In this document: positions 46,745 to 57,196 of the stretch, one piece after another
Layout: the number at the start of each line of letters is the position of its first letter
Position numbering within the stretch: the first letter of the stretch is position 1
Source: Phoronis australis
Taxonomy: Eukaryota; Phoronida; Phoronidae
Reading direction: 5' to 3'
Assembly: GCA_002633005.1 (NCBI GenBank)
Contig: NMRA01000638.1
Span: 172,693 to 236,692, forward strand
Length of the DNA: 64,000 bases
Notes under the pieces: model-generated
The model's database searches: none
Told to the model about the DNA's origin: nothing
Seen by the model: the letters and a program-made list of their open reading frames with translations, nothing else
Made by a program: the position numbers and the translations under genes

Positions 46745-48389
46745 TTTATTGGAAGATGGCTCATTACCTCCTAGCTAATCAATTTCTTCAGTGTCAGCAA
46801 CCACTGTGACTGCCTTTCCGAAAAGGCCAAGAGGAAATTACGAAATCAGAAAATGATTCCTCAAGCATACTATTACAAAGGGTGTGTTACCTAAAAGGTC
46901 ACTTGACACCAGCTCACTTACATAATCTCAAAAACTAGTAAACTTTTCTGTTCCCTGCCTTCTGGTTGTATAGCAAAAGGACGCAGAAATGGGGCATTTG
47001 ACAACATGACCATATGCAATGGCAGATTAATTCAGTAGTTTTAACATATATGCATAAGAAAAGCATTTAGCATTTGTAAACAACTAGACCACATAAAAAA
47101 TAAATATCTTACTAGCCATTACCCGTGCATTCGCACAGGTAGCAGCTAGTGGGAAACACCGAGAGAAATAGCTACATCTAAGAGTGAACATTAGGGTTCA
47201 TTTCAAGAGACAGGAATACTTGCCTTTCTTGAAGAGACTGTGTTCAAAGCTTCAAGCAGAATTTTTGTCACTGCCAGATTTTAGAAGGCAAGGTTTATGG
47301 CTGCGGGATGCTTTCCCCAGGCAGTACAAATTTCTTTCCAGAACATTTGACCCTGCCGTAACACAACTTAATCAGATATTCTTTAAAGTGAAAACTAAGA
47401 GTGCATTTAAATATTGTATAGTACACAAAGTATATAGATATATTTACCCAAGTTGCATCATAAATGTACATACTGAGGTAGAAAGCCAGGTACCTGTATG
47501 AAGACTATCGTCAACATACAGCAACTGAGGTAACCGTGTGTAGAGCTCCATTAGACACACAACCCGGGTGCTCAGCCCGTCACCTCATCGTAAAACTTAC
47601 TAACAACCTGCAGGGGTGCATGTAGAATCTGGGAATGAACCGACATTCACCTTGCCCGTTACAGTCGTTTATAGAAGAAAAAAGACAATCTAATAAATGT
47701 CATTTTTCGTAATTCTCCGCCTTTTGTAACAAAGGAAATCTGTGGTCATTTTGAAAACAGTGCATACTTGTGTCACGCGCACGTACACGCCATTTCCTAA
47801 AATTTTGCGATATCTCTCGCGAGTTTGTTCTGAAATTGAGTTTTCTGGTATTGCAATAGTAAAAACTTGTAACGAAATGAAACCATTTCTAATTGTTATG
47901 ACATGTACGCAACCTCACAGTTGATTGAAGAACTTGGAAATTGGCTAATAGGTGACGCAATGGCGCCCAAAGAGCGTATCGCAATTTCAGCATCATAATA
48001 ACTGAAGAACGCCACTTTTCCAACACCTGGAAGAGCAAAAAATTTTTAATGAGGCATCATTAATTTTGGCGGCAACAGACCCGATGAATTATGTAAGCTA
48101 ACTGAAGCCGGAGGGAGTGAAATTAAGCCGACGGAGTGACGTCATCCAGGCCATTGAGCCGACGGACTGACTTCACCAAGGCCAGTACGGAACTGGCCAC
48201 CCTCCCTCCGCAAAAAAACGGCCCACGAGAAAAAAACAGAACACCTCTAATCCAAATAGGGGGCCGGTGCAATACCTGGGACTAAGGTGGCTCCGAAACG
48301 GGCACAACAAAGGTCTGTAGTGGAGTGGGGAAGACGGAGTTTGTGCAAACGATGCATTTTATATAATAGATTATAAGCAAAAATGTTAC
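46745..48389. other. Intronic stretch with a small 31-bp direct repeat
   Basis: Two tandem units (48124-48154 and 48155-48185) share 'agccgacgga(g/c)tgac' and 'ccaggcca'-type blocks. Otherwise nothing is recognised; the open frame at 47184-47501 has no family features. Confidence 0.4.
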
Positions 48390-49805
48390 CTGACTCAAAA
48401 CGGACAAATTACAGAGATCTGGTTCCGAGCCAGAGTCGCACGTTACTTTGCTAAAGCTCCACGTGGCAATGGGTGAACAGTACAGATCCCCACATAGACA
48501 ATCAAAGTAACCGCATTGCCAACAACTGTCGACCAAAGGTGGAGTACACCCAACAGAAGGTGTGGGACTCTGGGAGACAGGGCGAGAACAGAAAGACATG
48601 GAAGACTCTCGTCTGTCAGTATGCGTGTGATTTGAGCTCAAAGGACATCTGTTGTGCTTTCTAAGACATTTAGAACATCTCCCTTTGGGTGGTGGTCTCT
48701 CTGGAGAAAGGCGTTGGGCTCCTAAATGTTTCAAGTTTGTCTCTTCCTCTAAATTAAAATTTAAGTGTGAAATATCACTAAAGCTTGACATCAAGAAGTT
48801 TTCATCTGTTTGTCTAATCTTTGAAACTGGATTTCCATAAGCATCGATTTCCATCAGCTTCATTGAATTGTCACAAAACATTGCAATATCTGCCGCCAGT
48901 GACAAGATCTGACTAGATTGTTTTTGGCGTTCATTGTTTTTTGACTTCAATTCCAATTTGTTTTGAACAGCCCTGGCAAGAACTTTGTTGTTGAACACTT
49001 GACTTTTTCTCACGTGTTTACAACGCCAACAGTTCATCACGCTACATGTGATGGAAGACAAGTTTGATTCAGACGAAGCCCGCTGTCGTAGTAATGTTGC
49101 CATGGATAAAGGAGAATGATGTAAGGATTTGTGATATGGCGAAACAGGGGTTGACAACACATCAACACTGTCGGCTGTGAAGTCAGTATAACCTTCTGAG
49201 CTACTGGTTGAAATTTGACTTGAAACACTGGAAGTCATTATGTCTGCTAGTTCACTTGTAGTGCTCTCCATGGAACACTCCATGGGCTCTTCGCTGGCTA
49301 CAGTTGGCAGCCAAGAACTAAGACATGGTGGTGTTGATGAGCATCTAGGCACTGGTGACAACTGGGGTGACCATAAGGCACTTTCAGGAGCTGCAACACT
49401 CAGCGACAACACAGAGTGGGCACCCAAACTATGACACCGATGATGGGGAAAGAAAGTTTCATCCCACTGCCAACTGTTAGGAGTGTTGGGACGTGTCGAA
49501 CATGTGCTTTTAACACTCCCAAATTCTTCAAGGGACTTTGAAAGACTTTCTGTAGGTTCCAATGTGACCTCCTCCATCTTCGACTCGTCAGCGAGAAATA
49601 CTTCATGGATAGTGCCACAGAGCCAACACCTCTGTGAACTCCAAGTCAAAGTAGGCAGTTTGCAAGGACACCGTCTTCTGTTTCTGGAAAGAAGCCTCTG
49701 TGTGTACAAGGTACTGCTGTGCCGTCTTGGTGGGTTACTGGATCTAGATGAGTCTACCAACGAAACAAGCTTTTTGCTAGCCGTAAAGCTGATAGGCAGA
49801 GACAT
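48390..49805 (-). CDS. MACF1/DST-like: Candidate first exon D: single 472-codon Ser/Cys-rich exon
   Basis: This is the longest open frame in the window and has clear coding character. It starts at ATG 49803-49805, with an in-frame TGA eight codons upstream, and ends CAG|GTAACA in phase 0 after 472 codons. Three CWxC motifs (C60-C63, C259-C262, C428-C431) and CSKC (C377-C380, then C387), plus C436, C438 and C443, suggest small metal-binding or redox clusters. Ser/Thr/Pro-rich low-complexity sequence fills the rest, with SS-P and RASSES motifs that could be phosphorylated. Large single-exon N-termini occur among MACF1 isoforms, so this may be an alternative first exon. It could also belong to an unrecognised separate gene. 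Confidence 0.7.
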
Positions 49806-51150
49806 ACTGAACTGGCTACTTAAGAACCATCAATGTTCCATTGGAAACACTGTTAAATTGTTTGTAAACGTTCACTGCCACATTTAGCACTGCACTACTG
49901 CCAGGTTCCACAGTCCATTCATTAACAAACCTTTTCCCTTGAGTATTAGCAGATTAATTCTATTTGTCCACACAGCTTCACATAACTGAGAATCTCCAAG
50001 AACAGATCGGAGGGACAGATCAATTTCGCTGCATATTATTAATGCAGCAGACAACTCAAAATACCTCCACTATACAACAATTAGGTTAAAAACACCAGAT
50101 TAGATGCCAGTCCATATCAACAAAGATTACATCAGACATGTACAATTAAGTGGGTTTTCAAGTGGCTTGAACAGTGCTGCTGAGGATCTAAAATTCTGCA
50201 CTGGGAGTATGTGCATACAGACTGCAGTCATGATGAAGGTTGTTACAATCAAAATATCAATCAATCCAGTTGGCATGCCACACAGAATAATACTCCACAA
50301 TATGCAGACACCATGATCATGTTCAGAAGATGGACACAGTTACCAAAGATTAAATGACTCAAACAATTGCAATCCTACACTTGTCCAAACAACACTCTCC
50401 CTGGATATAATAGACCAATAAATACAAGCTGTCAATGACTGAAACATATTTCATGCAGCATGAACTACAGTGGGAAAAGTACATTTCTTGCAACATACAT
50501 CCACTAAGATATTCGAACAAAGGTCCAGAGGATGACACATTATGGCTTGCAAACTTATGGTAAATTCTGATTCAATACACAACACAGAAATTTTTCATCA
50601 CTGACTCTCCACTGAATAAGTGATTACAACACAAAAGTAATGGGTAGCCAAAATACAAGACTGCCAGGGAAATATAGACAGCAAACAGCGCATTCCAAAT
50701 GACAATCTTTTTACTTGACTAAGCATACAGGTATCGACATAGTCTACATTGATATGATGGTAAAGGTTCAGAATCAACAGTCATGCAATCTATATCCAGG
50801 TGACCAAGATGGCACACCTGGCAATAGTAGAGAATAAATGCTAATATGCAGCTTTGGCAATTGTCAAGAGAACCTGGATAACCAGAATCAAGTGAAATAA
50901 ATCAGACGAGACGACACTTCAAAATTACATAGTGTGCATTATCTTCCGTTTGTAAATGTACTAGAGCTTTGACAATCAATTCAGTCTGCATATCCTTAGA
51001 TAATTACAGTACCTATATTTAGAATAAACAATGCTCACAACCTTGTAAATTTCCTCAACTGATGCTAAACTATCAGCCAGCATAATTAATGTGTGCTTTA
51101 ATTACAAGTTATAACAAGAGCAATGCTGAGGCATTGACACGCGCCCACAG
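49806..51150. other. Region upstream of exon D, nothing recognised
   Basis: This should contain the 5' UTR and promoter of exon D if it is a first exon. No TATA box or other clear core promoter motif can be assigned with confidence, and no coding exon is seen. Confidence 0.35.
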
Positions 51151-51350
51151 TACATCATATATGATATGATTCTAAGGGCCACTAGGAGGTGCTGTATTAG
51201 TAGACTTAGCCCGATAATCAAATGGTGGCAGCATATTGTCATCACATACCATTGAGTAAAAGTTTCACTGAAATCTGTTTATCAGTTCTATTACATAATC
51301 CGGAAATGCTCTTCCACTAAACACTTGAAAAGTCTATCTCCAGAACAAAA
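51150..51350. repeat. Diverged fragment of the 'ggccactagg' repeat family
   Basis: It contains 'gggccactaggaggtgctgt' and downstream blocks that match the tandem units at 53489-53990. It is a short diverged fragment immediately 5' of the 51381 transposon copy. Confidence 0.5.
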
Positions 51351-51380
51351 TGATGCCGGCATTTAGTCATCATATATAAC

Positions 51381-52631
51381 TACCATATTTGCCCTAATAA
51401 GCGCCCAGAGCGCTTAGAAAAATTTGCTTCAGGAAGGGGGCACTTATAGCCCAAAAGTGGTTGAAACCCAGTCTCTGAAACAGGTGATATCATCAGCTAG
51501 AATTCATCAAATTTACGCTCTGTGACGCATCTGTAACCATTGGTATCAAACTTTGTTGTTAAATTACGAGCATTTTTCAGAAAACCCCAGTGAGAAAACT
51601 CGCCGACTGGTGCGTCGCTGCCTCGCCATCGCCATCGCCAATAAGCCAACTTGAATTCTTGAGTAAAAATATAGTTTCAACTCAACAAATTACCTGAAAT
51701 CCTCCTCAAGTTTTCAAAATAGCAATTTTTTAAGTTCCTGTAGAGTCGGGATTAACTGTATATTAAGTCTGCTCTAGATCACACTCCGCAACACGAGAAA
51801 ATAAATCTCAGGAGGAACACACATGTCGTTGTCACGTTTCTTTTGAAGTTTGTCTGCATATGGTGTGAGAGCGAGCAAGTGCATGTCATCAGAGTTCATT
51901 TGCCAGAGTAAACACAATGTAACGATCTAGGTGTGCATTTTAATCCACAATTGTCTCAGTAAGGCCAATGTCATTGAGTCGCTGGGTGACTGGATGCATG
52001 ACTGTTTAACAGTTATTTTCAGGGGGTGTAAGGGTGCAGAAGTGTTCACTATCAGTGGGTTATTTTGACTTTAAAAACATCAATTACTACTAATTTAATA
52101 ATTCCCCTTAAACATAACGCAAACGTTTTTTATGGTATTAAAAACTTTCGGAAATAAGTGCCAAGACTAATCTTCGATGACAGATTCTTGAATGTAGCGT
52201 GTGCTTCCTAGCCACATGCTTTTAAATGAACAAAGGTCAAGTCTTTTATTAGTCTTTGATTCACGGTTTTCACAATACAATCCCTTTGAGAAATACGCTG
52301 CATCTGTTCTGAAAGGCCAGACCATAATAGGACATGTCCCTCGCAAGATCAGCAAAACTTTTTGAAGCACGGCAGAAGTTTGAAGTGTATAGTCATGGCT
52401 AAATACCGACATAGCGGCGAGGCTCCTGCTCTACAAATTCCCCACACAATGATTTTTTCAGGACTGTCGGATATTATTGATAAATTGATGACGTTACTGT
52501 TGAATTTTAGGACTGTAGGTAAGGCATTTTTCGCACGTACACGTTCACGGACTGGGCGCTTATTTTAGCAGTTTGAAAACGCGTGGGGGGCGCTTATAGG
52601 GGCATGGGCGGTTATTACGGCGAATATGTTA
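51381..52631. mobile_element. TACCGTATTCGCCC-family element, full-length copy 3
   Basis: The left end is taccatatttgccctaataa with 'gcgcccagagcgctta'; the right end reads 'gcgcttataggggc' then 'gttattacggcgaatatg'. Internal blocks match copy 1 at 16778-18245. The length is about 1.25 kb. No transposase is encoded; it is non-autonomous. Confidence 0.65.
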
Positions 52632-52785
52632 ACTAGGAACATTACATAGTACTACTGATTATAATTACCATTTTTACACAACTTTGCCTTTCTATTAAAG
52701 TACTAATAAATCAGTGCATAATCCTCGATCAGATCCCAGGAGTCCAACTTAAACCTGAATACATATCTGTGGATGGTAGAATGTA

Positions 52786-52945
52786 TGTATTGATAAATTG
52801 AAGATGTTACTGTAGAATTTTAGAACTGTAGGTAAGGCATTTTTCGCATGTACACATTCATGGGCTGGGCGCTTATTTTAGCAAAGTCTGAAAACGTGTG
52901 ATGGGCACTTATAGGGGCATGGATGCTTATTCGGGCGAATACGGT
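52786..52945. mobile_element. TACCGTATTCGCCC-family element, 3' end fragment (copy 4)
   Basis: It begins 'tattgataaattgaagatg' and runs through 'ctgtaggtaaggcatttttcgc' to 'tattcgggcgaatacggt', repeating the last 160 bp of copy 3 (52460-52631). It is only the right end. Confidence 0.65.
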
Positions 52946-53059
52946 GTTTTCACAATAATGTACCAACCTATTTATCTCGGTGCCTATTACTTGTTCGAAA
53001 TAGCCACCAAGATTTTCTTCTTCAAACAATTTTGTAGTGCCTAGACACAGAACTTCGTT

Positions 53060-53475
53060 TTGCTCTAAGTCCTTTTTTATTCAGGCCATTCAACGACTTA
53101 CCAAATAGTCTAAAGGAGGCTGATGTTTGTGATTACTTCAGACACAAACTCATCTGATGTTACCTGTGGATGTGGCCATCATAGCTGTCCCTCATTTCGT
53201 CACTTCATTGTATATACCATATAAAAGTTTCATTTAATTTATTTAAGTTATTCAATTTAGTTACTTATTTTTTAATTCAATTTGGAAATTCAATTTATAA
53301 AATATTCATTTTAAGTTGATTTTACTTAATTTAATCTATTTATCGTTCTTTATTTAATTTATTTTTTGCTGTGAGAGGACCACGCTGTATATTAGCCTTT
53401 GGCTAAAGCATGTTTTTAATATCTATTGTATTTTATCCTCACTAAATAAAGTTTAATATTATTATTATCATTATT
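53060..53475 (+). pseudogene. Non-LTR retrotransposon 3' end (RT C-terminus plus UTR)
   Basis: In one plus-strand frame ending at a TGA near 53143 the peptide LFRPFNDLPNSLKEADVCDY FRHKLI appears (read in two parts). 'FN.LP..L..A.....F...L' is the common C-terminal tail of LINE reverse transcriptases. It is followed by an AT-rich 3' segment containing 'aataaagtttaatattatta', a polyadenylation-like end with a short simple repeat. The rest of the element is missing, as expected for a 5'-truncated insertion. Confidence 0.6.
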
Positions 53476-53488
53476 AATATTATTATAA

Positions 53489-53990
53489 ATGGCCACTAGG
53501 TGTTACAGTACTCAACTCCACTCAAAATTTTTAACATATCAGCGTATCGATATCACACCTTTGTGTCAAGTTTAAAAATCCGTCAATTCGTTCTCTAGAT
53601 ATCATTCAGAAACGCTCTCACACAAAATGGCCAATAGGAGGTACTGCAGTAGTCGAATCTGGCCGAAAATCAAATGATGCTGCTGTAATCCTATAATATA
53701 CCCCTGTATCAAATTTCAATGTATTTCGCCCATCAGTGTTCTAGACATCATCTGAAAACACTCTACTCCCGAAAACAACACTTGAAAAGTCCCTCGTAGA
53801 ACAAAATGGCCACTAGGTGCTACAGTGGTCGAATTCGCCCCAAAAATTAAATCATGCCAAAGCATCGACATCACACACCTTTGAGTCAAGTTTAATTGAA
53901 ATCCATCGATATGTTCTGTAGATATCATCCGGAAACACCCTTCCCCCAAAATACAGAAAAACCCATGCTCCCCTGACCTCAGGGGGCAGG
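53489..53990. repeat. Three tandem units of the 'aaatggccactagg' repeat
   Basis: Units start near 53489, 53626 and 53802, each beginning 'aaatggcca(c/a)tagg' and carrying 'atcacac(a)cctttg' and 'gtcaagttt' downstream. The spacing is 140-176 bp. They relate to the dispersed family at 10741 and 60018. No coding is visible. Confidence 0.6.
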
Positions 53991-53999
53991 GCAGAATAC

Positions 54000-54072
54000 G
54001 CGCACACACACGCACACACACACACAAGCACGCACATGCACACACACACAAGCATGTACGCACACACATTAC
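54000..54072. repeat. CA/CACG microsatellite
   Basis: An interrupted (CA)n tract with CG, AG and TG substitutions. The minus-strand open frames over it (Cys/Val-rich) are artefacts of the repeat. Confidence 0.9.
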
Positions 54073-54075
54073 ACA

Positions 54076-55828
54076 ATTATTTTCCTTCTCAAGAGCAAGA
54101 TTTTTCTTTGTTTTTGAAAATGCCAATTCTAATCAAGGTAAAACAATTTTAAAGTCACCTATCTGGATAGCAAAATCATAGTCACTGACACTATTTTGTC
54201 ATGAAATTTTACCACAAGGAGTCACAGAAAGACAGGCACTCCAATGTATTAACTGCAGATGGTCCCACCAGGTGTCCTCACATTCCAAAATGATTCACTG
54301 ATTACCAGAAATGTTTGACAGATGAAGACACAGGGAGTCACTATGGGTGAAACAAGGAGAAACAGAAAGCAGCAAATAATTTGCTGAGCAATTGGTAAAA
54401 ATGCAGATTAAGAGTTTAATGGAGAACAGTGTTCCCCCCACATGTGGGAAAGTCCCGAGCCATGTTGGGAAATAAAAGTTTTGAGTTACCTTGGGTAAGC
54501 CTGGTTTGTTCTGCTTTAGAAAGAGGTAGAAATAATTTTGCTTAGAAATATTCGTTGTTGTAATAAAAAGCATTATAATATGCCCAGCAATTGAAAAAAC
54601 TGCCACAGTAGCTATTTAGGCCAATTAGCAGAAAGGGAGATTGGGATAAGAACATAACACATGCTTAGAATTTTTGGCCTCAGGAGAACCCTGAGCTGAG
54701 ACCATAAAAACATAGCCATGCAGGTTAGACAAGTTCATTACAATTAGTCCAAAAAGTGCCTCCACAGCCAAGTGGATGAAAGCCATATTGCTCACCCCTG
54801 ATTCAGAATACGGTACACAGCAGACCAATAGCATGAATAGCACAAATGGTCAAAAAGACTTTGTTTCTGTAGGAAAGCATGTGTCCCCAGTGTGCAACCA
54901 AATTTGGAAGTTAACGACTTTCATGTAAAAAATACATAACCAAAATAAGAAGATAACCTAGAAATCTGCAATACCATTTTTAAGACTTCATCTTTTTGGA
55001 AAATTTTAACAATAAAAGACATGGTCACATGACCCACTAACGCTAGGTTGACTTTGAATAAAAATGGAATTCTACTGGCTTCCTACTTTTAGAAAACATA
55101 TACATTGACTGTTAAATTACAGTTTCATAGACATTTGGTTAAATCCCTATAGACTTATTAACAATGTCCCATATAGCTTAAAAATGTGAGGTCATATATC
55201 ACAACAATTGAAAGTCATTGTGTATTGTTGTTAAGCATTAGTAATGTTGAAAGGTTTTTTATTATAAATCCTCTTGGTTGAAAAACTGACATTTGATTTA
55301 CATCACTTCCCATAACACCATGCATCCTAAATGGCAAACACATATGGTGTGCTTATTCTTTCCAACATTTCTAAACACCAGAGTGAACTTGAAATTCAGT
55401 CAGTGCTAATAAACAAAAATCGGCATATGCAGTTCTCCTTTAAATGTTTTTACAACATTAGCACATTAAAGAAGTTTCAGTAAGTCAAAAAGCAATCCTA
55501 GTAGATATCGTGATTGACACAAAACTGAAATTGTAACTAGGGGAACTGCTGCAGTTGGATCCCTCCAATAACCAAGGCAGTCATATTTCGCTTTACTACT
55601 AACATCGCAATTTCCATTTTAAGGAATTTCAATCAGTGGAAACTAAGCGTAAATCCCGAAAGTTTGCAAACATATCAAATAGTGAAAAAGCATGGTAATC
55701 TATTGAGACATGGAGAAATCCGAGGAAAGATGCATCATTGGTCATACAAAAAACAAATACAGATTGATTTCTTGGGCATAATAAGTCATATCGACCTGAC
55801 AGGAGATCAATTTTGCTCTCCCTCAATC
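54076..55828. other. Stretch with nothing recognised
   Basis: No exon, RNA gene or repeat is recognised. Short open frames at 54295-54606 and 54625-54843 lack motifs and splice context. Confidence 0.4.
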
Positions 55829-56710
55829 TATCGTATACTCCTGGGTAAACGCCCATGCCTGGGTAAACGTCCACCCCTGACTTTTGCCAAATTTCGATGC
55901 ACGAGTCCACTGTTCGGGTAATCTTCCATCCCCCACTTTGCACAAATTTCTGCTTCGTGAGTAATTGCCCATTCCTAATTTACCGCTAACAGAACTTGAG
56001 CTTGAATTCATGCTTTTATTTACAACTTTGCCTCTGGCTCAGACTTCCATGTTTGCAGGAAACATTGTGAATAGTCTTGAAAAGTGTGCTTTTTAGAGGG
56101 CATAACTGTGGAATATCTTAAGCACTGCAACTAGGTCTTTTGCTAATATAGGCCTACTCCGTAAATTTTCATTGAACTGGTGCTTTTTTACTACAGATTA
56201 GTCATAGTTCCGTAATAATCTTGATTGGATTGTGAAGTTATTCGTGCATATAAGTTGCATGGATGGAGAACGTGATTTTGTTACTTTTACCTCCCGGTTG
56301 ACCCAGATTTGAACTGACCAATTCATCACACCCCCTCTCTCCTTGCAATTGCACACACGGAGCATATGATTTTGGTAGATTTATCTCCTGGGTCGACACA
56401 CATTTGAATTGAGTTATGAGTCACACCCCCTCTCCTTGCAAATGCAAAGTTTGGGTCAGGCTGGCAACGAATCGTCTGTTCAGTAATCGAGGAAACAAAA
56501 TGTAGTCAAGTTCACTGATATAAATCGGTACTTGCTGATATGGTAAGGGGAGCTTGAATGAACACCCCCGCCCACTTACCCATTTTGGCCAAACTTTTTT
56601 ACCTAAGTGGACACCCCTGACTTTTGCCAATTTTTGATTTTTGCTTTAAGCACCCACCTTCCTGTTTTCCAATTAAAGCGCCCAGGCCGTTAACCGGCGA
56701 GTTTGCAGTA
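55829..56710. mobile_element. AAACTCGCCGGTTAAC-family element, ~0.9 kb
   Basis: The left part has repeated 'gggtaaacgcccatgcc' motifs; the right end is 'ggccgttaaccggcgagttt', the complement of the family left end at 32327. The middle matches 32460-32840 ('gaacttgagctt', 'aagttattcgtgcata' and 'gcaattaaac'-like blocks). There is no transposase. Confidence 0.55.
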
Positions 56711-57070
56711 TATGTGATCTCCTAATTGGCGATACTGAATCGAAATGCTAACACTCTGCTTCTAAATCAACTGGTTAACTGCAATCATGACTTGGATCCA
56801 AGACCAAAGTTAACCATTCTTCCAGACCAACACCCCTCAAAACATCAACACATTGGTATGGCAGGCCTTTTAGAGACAAGGAGCTCAAAACCAATTGAGT
56901 ACTGGTAAATTTATAACAATCTTCTTGGTCCATGTGCCCATGACTGGGAAATATCTTGAAAAATAATCAAGGTTCAAACCAAATGACTCAACACACTAGC
57001 AAACCACAGTAACTTCCATGAAAAACCGATTTAGGAAAACATAAGGACTAAACACTGGAAAGCCACTTAC

Positions 57071-57196
57071 CTCATTCAAGTTAAGTCTCTTTGGAACAAT
57101 CATTCCGTAGTAAGGACGCCAGCTGTACAGTTCGTACACATAGTACAGCAGAGGCTGTTCGGCCTTGCGTTTTCTACTGTTGCCCGTCACAGCCAT
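57071..57196 (-). CDS. MACF1/DST-like: Candidate alternative first exon E, most upstream
   Basis: This is a 42-codon open segment from ATG (57194-57196) to GAG|GTAAGT, phase 0, with a consensus donor. It starts MAVTGNSRKRKAEQPLLYYV and contains YELYSWRPYYGM, ending PKRLNLNE. A basic RKRK cluster is followed by a strikingly Tyr-rich stretch (Y18, Y19, Y21, Y24, Y29, Y30). The frame is also open 9 codons further upstream (MLELVLYLI), which would add a hydrophobic N-terminus. It is listed as a plakin first exon on phase, strand and position; no homologue is known to me. Confidence 0.55.

Noticed and set aside
53716-54126. Cys/Val-rich minus-strand frames
   Set aside because: Translations of the CA microsatellite.
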